Assembly: GCA_046483025.1 (NCBI GenBank)
Contig: JAWODZ010000088.1
Span: 1-13,231, forward strand
DNA: 13,231 bases
From: CAYUAG01 sp046483025
GTDB lineage: Bacteria > Zhuqueibacterota > QNDG01 > CAYUAG01
Reading direction: 5' to 3'
Of this stretch, positions 13,071 through 13,231 are shown piece by piece. The position numbers and the translations under genes are program-made. Position 1 is the first letter of the stretch, and every line of letters begins with the position of its first letter. The notes beneath the pieces are model-generated. The model was given only the letters and a program-made list of their open reading frames with translations. It did not search any database and was not told where the DNA came from.

Positions 13071-13112
13071 TGAGAAGAAGATGAATAATAAATTAAAATT
13101 TGGAGAATATAC

Positions 13113-13231
13113 ATGAGCAGTAAAATGTTGGCAGTGATTAAACGGGAATATATTACCAGAGTAAAAACCAAAGGTTTTATTATCGGAACCCTGATTTTTC
13201 CGGTACTGATAGTGCTGATACTGGGCGGGGT
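13113..13231 (+). CDS. ABC-2 type exporter permease, NatB-like (5' end only)
   Basis: Thirty-nine codons are visible before the window ends: MSSKMLAVIKREYITRVKTK, then GFIIGTLIFPVLIVLILGG. This is the conserved N-terminus of NatB/ABC-2 membrane subunits, a cytoplasmic 'V-KREY-TRV-TKGF' stretch leading into the first transmembrane helix. GGAG at 13102-13105 precedes the ATG by 7 bases. It is the natural partner of the NatA-like ATPase ending at 12212. The ~900 bp between them is filled by the four-helix cassette, so expression now needs readthrough of that insert or a promoter inside it. Confidence 0.85.
   Translation, partial: MSSKMLAVIKREYITRVKTKGFIIGTLIFPVLIVLILGG

Noticed and set aside
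12886..13116. Alternative plus-strand frame (IAIPIAITIPIP...) ending at the natB start
   Set aside because: It is only the second reading of the hexamer repeat, starts inside the four-helix gene and has no ribosome binding site.

Overview
The window is a patchwork of chromosomal operons and inserted elements. The organism is probably an uncultured or lesser-known member of the FCB group (Bacteroidota, Calditrichota, Cloacimonadota and relatives). This rests on a TonB-dependent receptor with an N-terminal carboxypeptidase-regulatory-like domain, a relaxed lipobox, an AT-rich sequence that still uses clear GGAG/GAGG ribosome binding sites, and dispersed CCACGGAG-type and ATCG-hexamer repeats. 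The phylum cannot be fixed from this sequence.

Layout. 1-1408 (minus): an IS110-family transposase reading frame with no stop before the left edge. Its last visible ~55 codons look like a membrane protein rather than transposase. 1409-1785: its leader, rich in nested inverted repeats and a good candidate for the element's bridge-RNA-type guide RNA; it also holds the promoter region of the next operon. 1786-4395 (plus): an operon of a short GntR/YtrA regulator, an ABC ATPase and two paralogous six-helix membrane proteins, i.e. a YtrA-type regulated ABC exporter. 4485-5198: a PTR1/FolM-like pteridine reductase. 5199-5380: a gap with a perfect 16-bp inverted repeat and a dispersed repeat. 5381-9715: folC, a two-domain lipoprotein and a TonB-dependent receptor, joined by 8-nt and 4-nt overlaps. 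9829-11220: a sigma-54-dependent NtrC-type regulator whose receiver domain lacks the phosphoacceptor Asp and the conserved Lys. 11310-12212 and 13113-end: a NatA-like ATPase and the start of its NatB-like permease. They are separated by about 900 bp holding a four-helix-bundle (S23/IVS-type) gene, a broken copy of its start, and blocks of degenerate ATCG hexamer repeats lying in opposite orientation on its two sides.

How the genes work together. The pteridine reductase and folC both belong to reduced-folate metabolism, although the hairpin-bearing gap may separate their transcription. The lipoprotein and TonB receptor are probably outer-membrane partners for uptake of an unidentified substrate. 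The two ABC systems are separate exporters. The sigma-54 regulator has no histidine kinase beside it and its targets are not visible.

The least explained parts are (a) the repeat-flanked four-helix cassette splitting natA from natB, which resembles a free-standing version of the 23S rRNA intervening sequence, and (b) the structured leader of the IS110 element, including a 15-nt long-range pairing that covers part of the transposase ribosome binding site.
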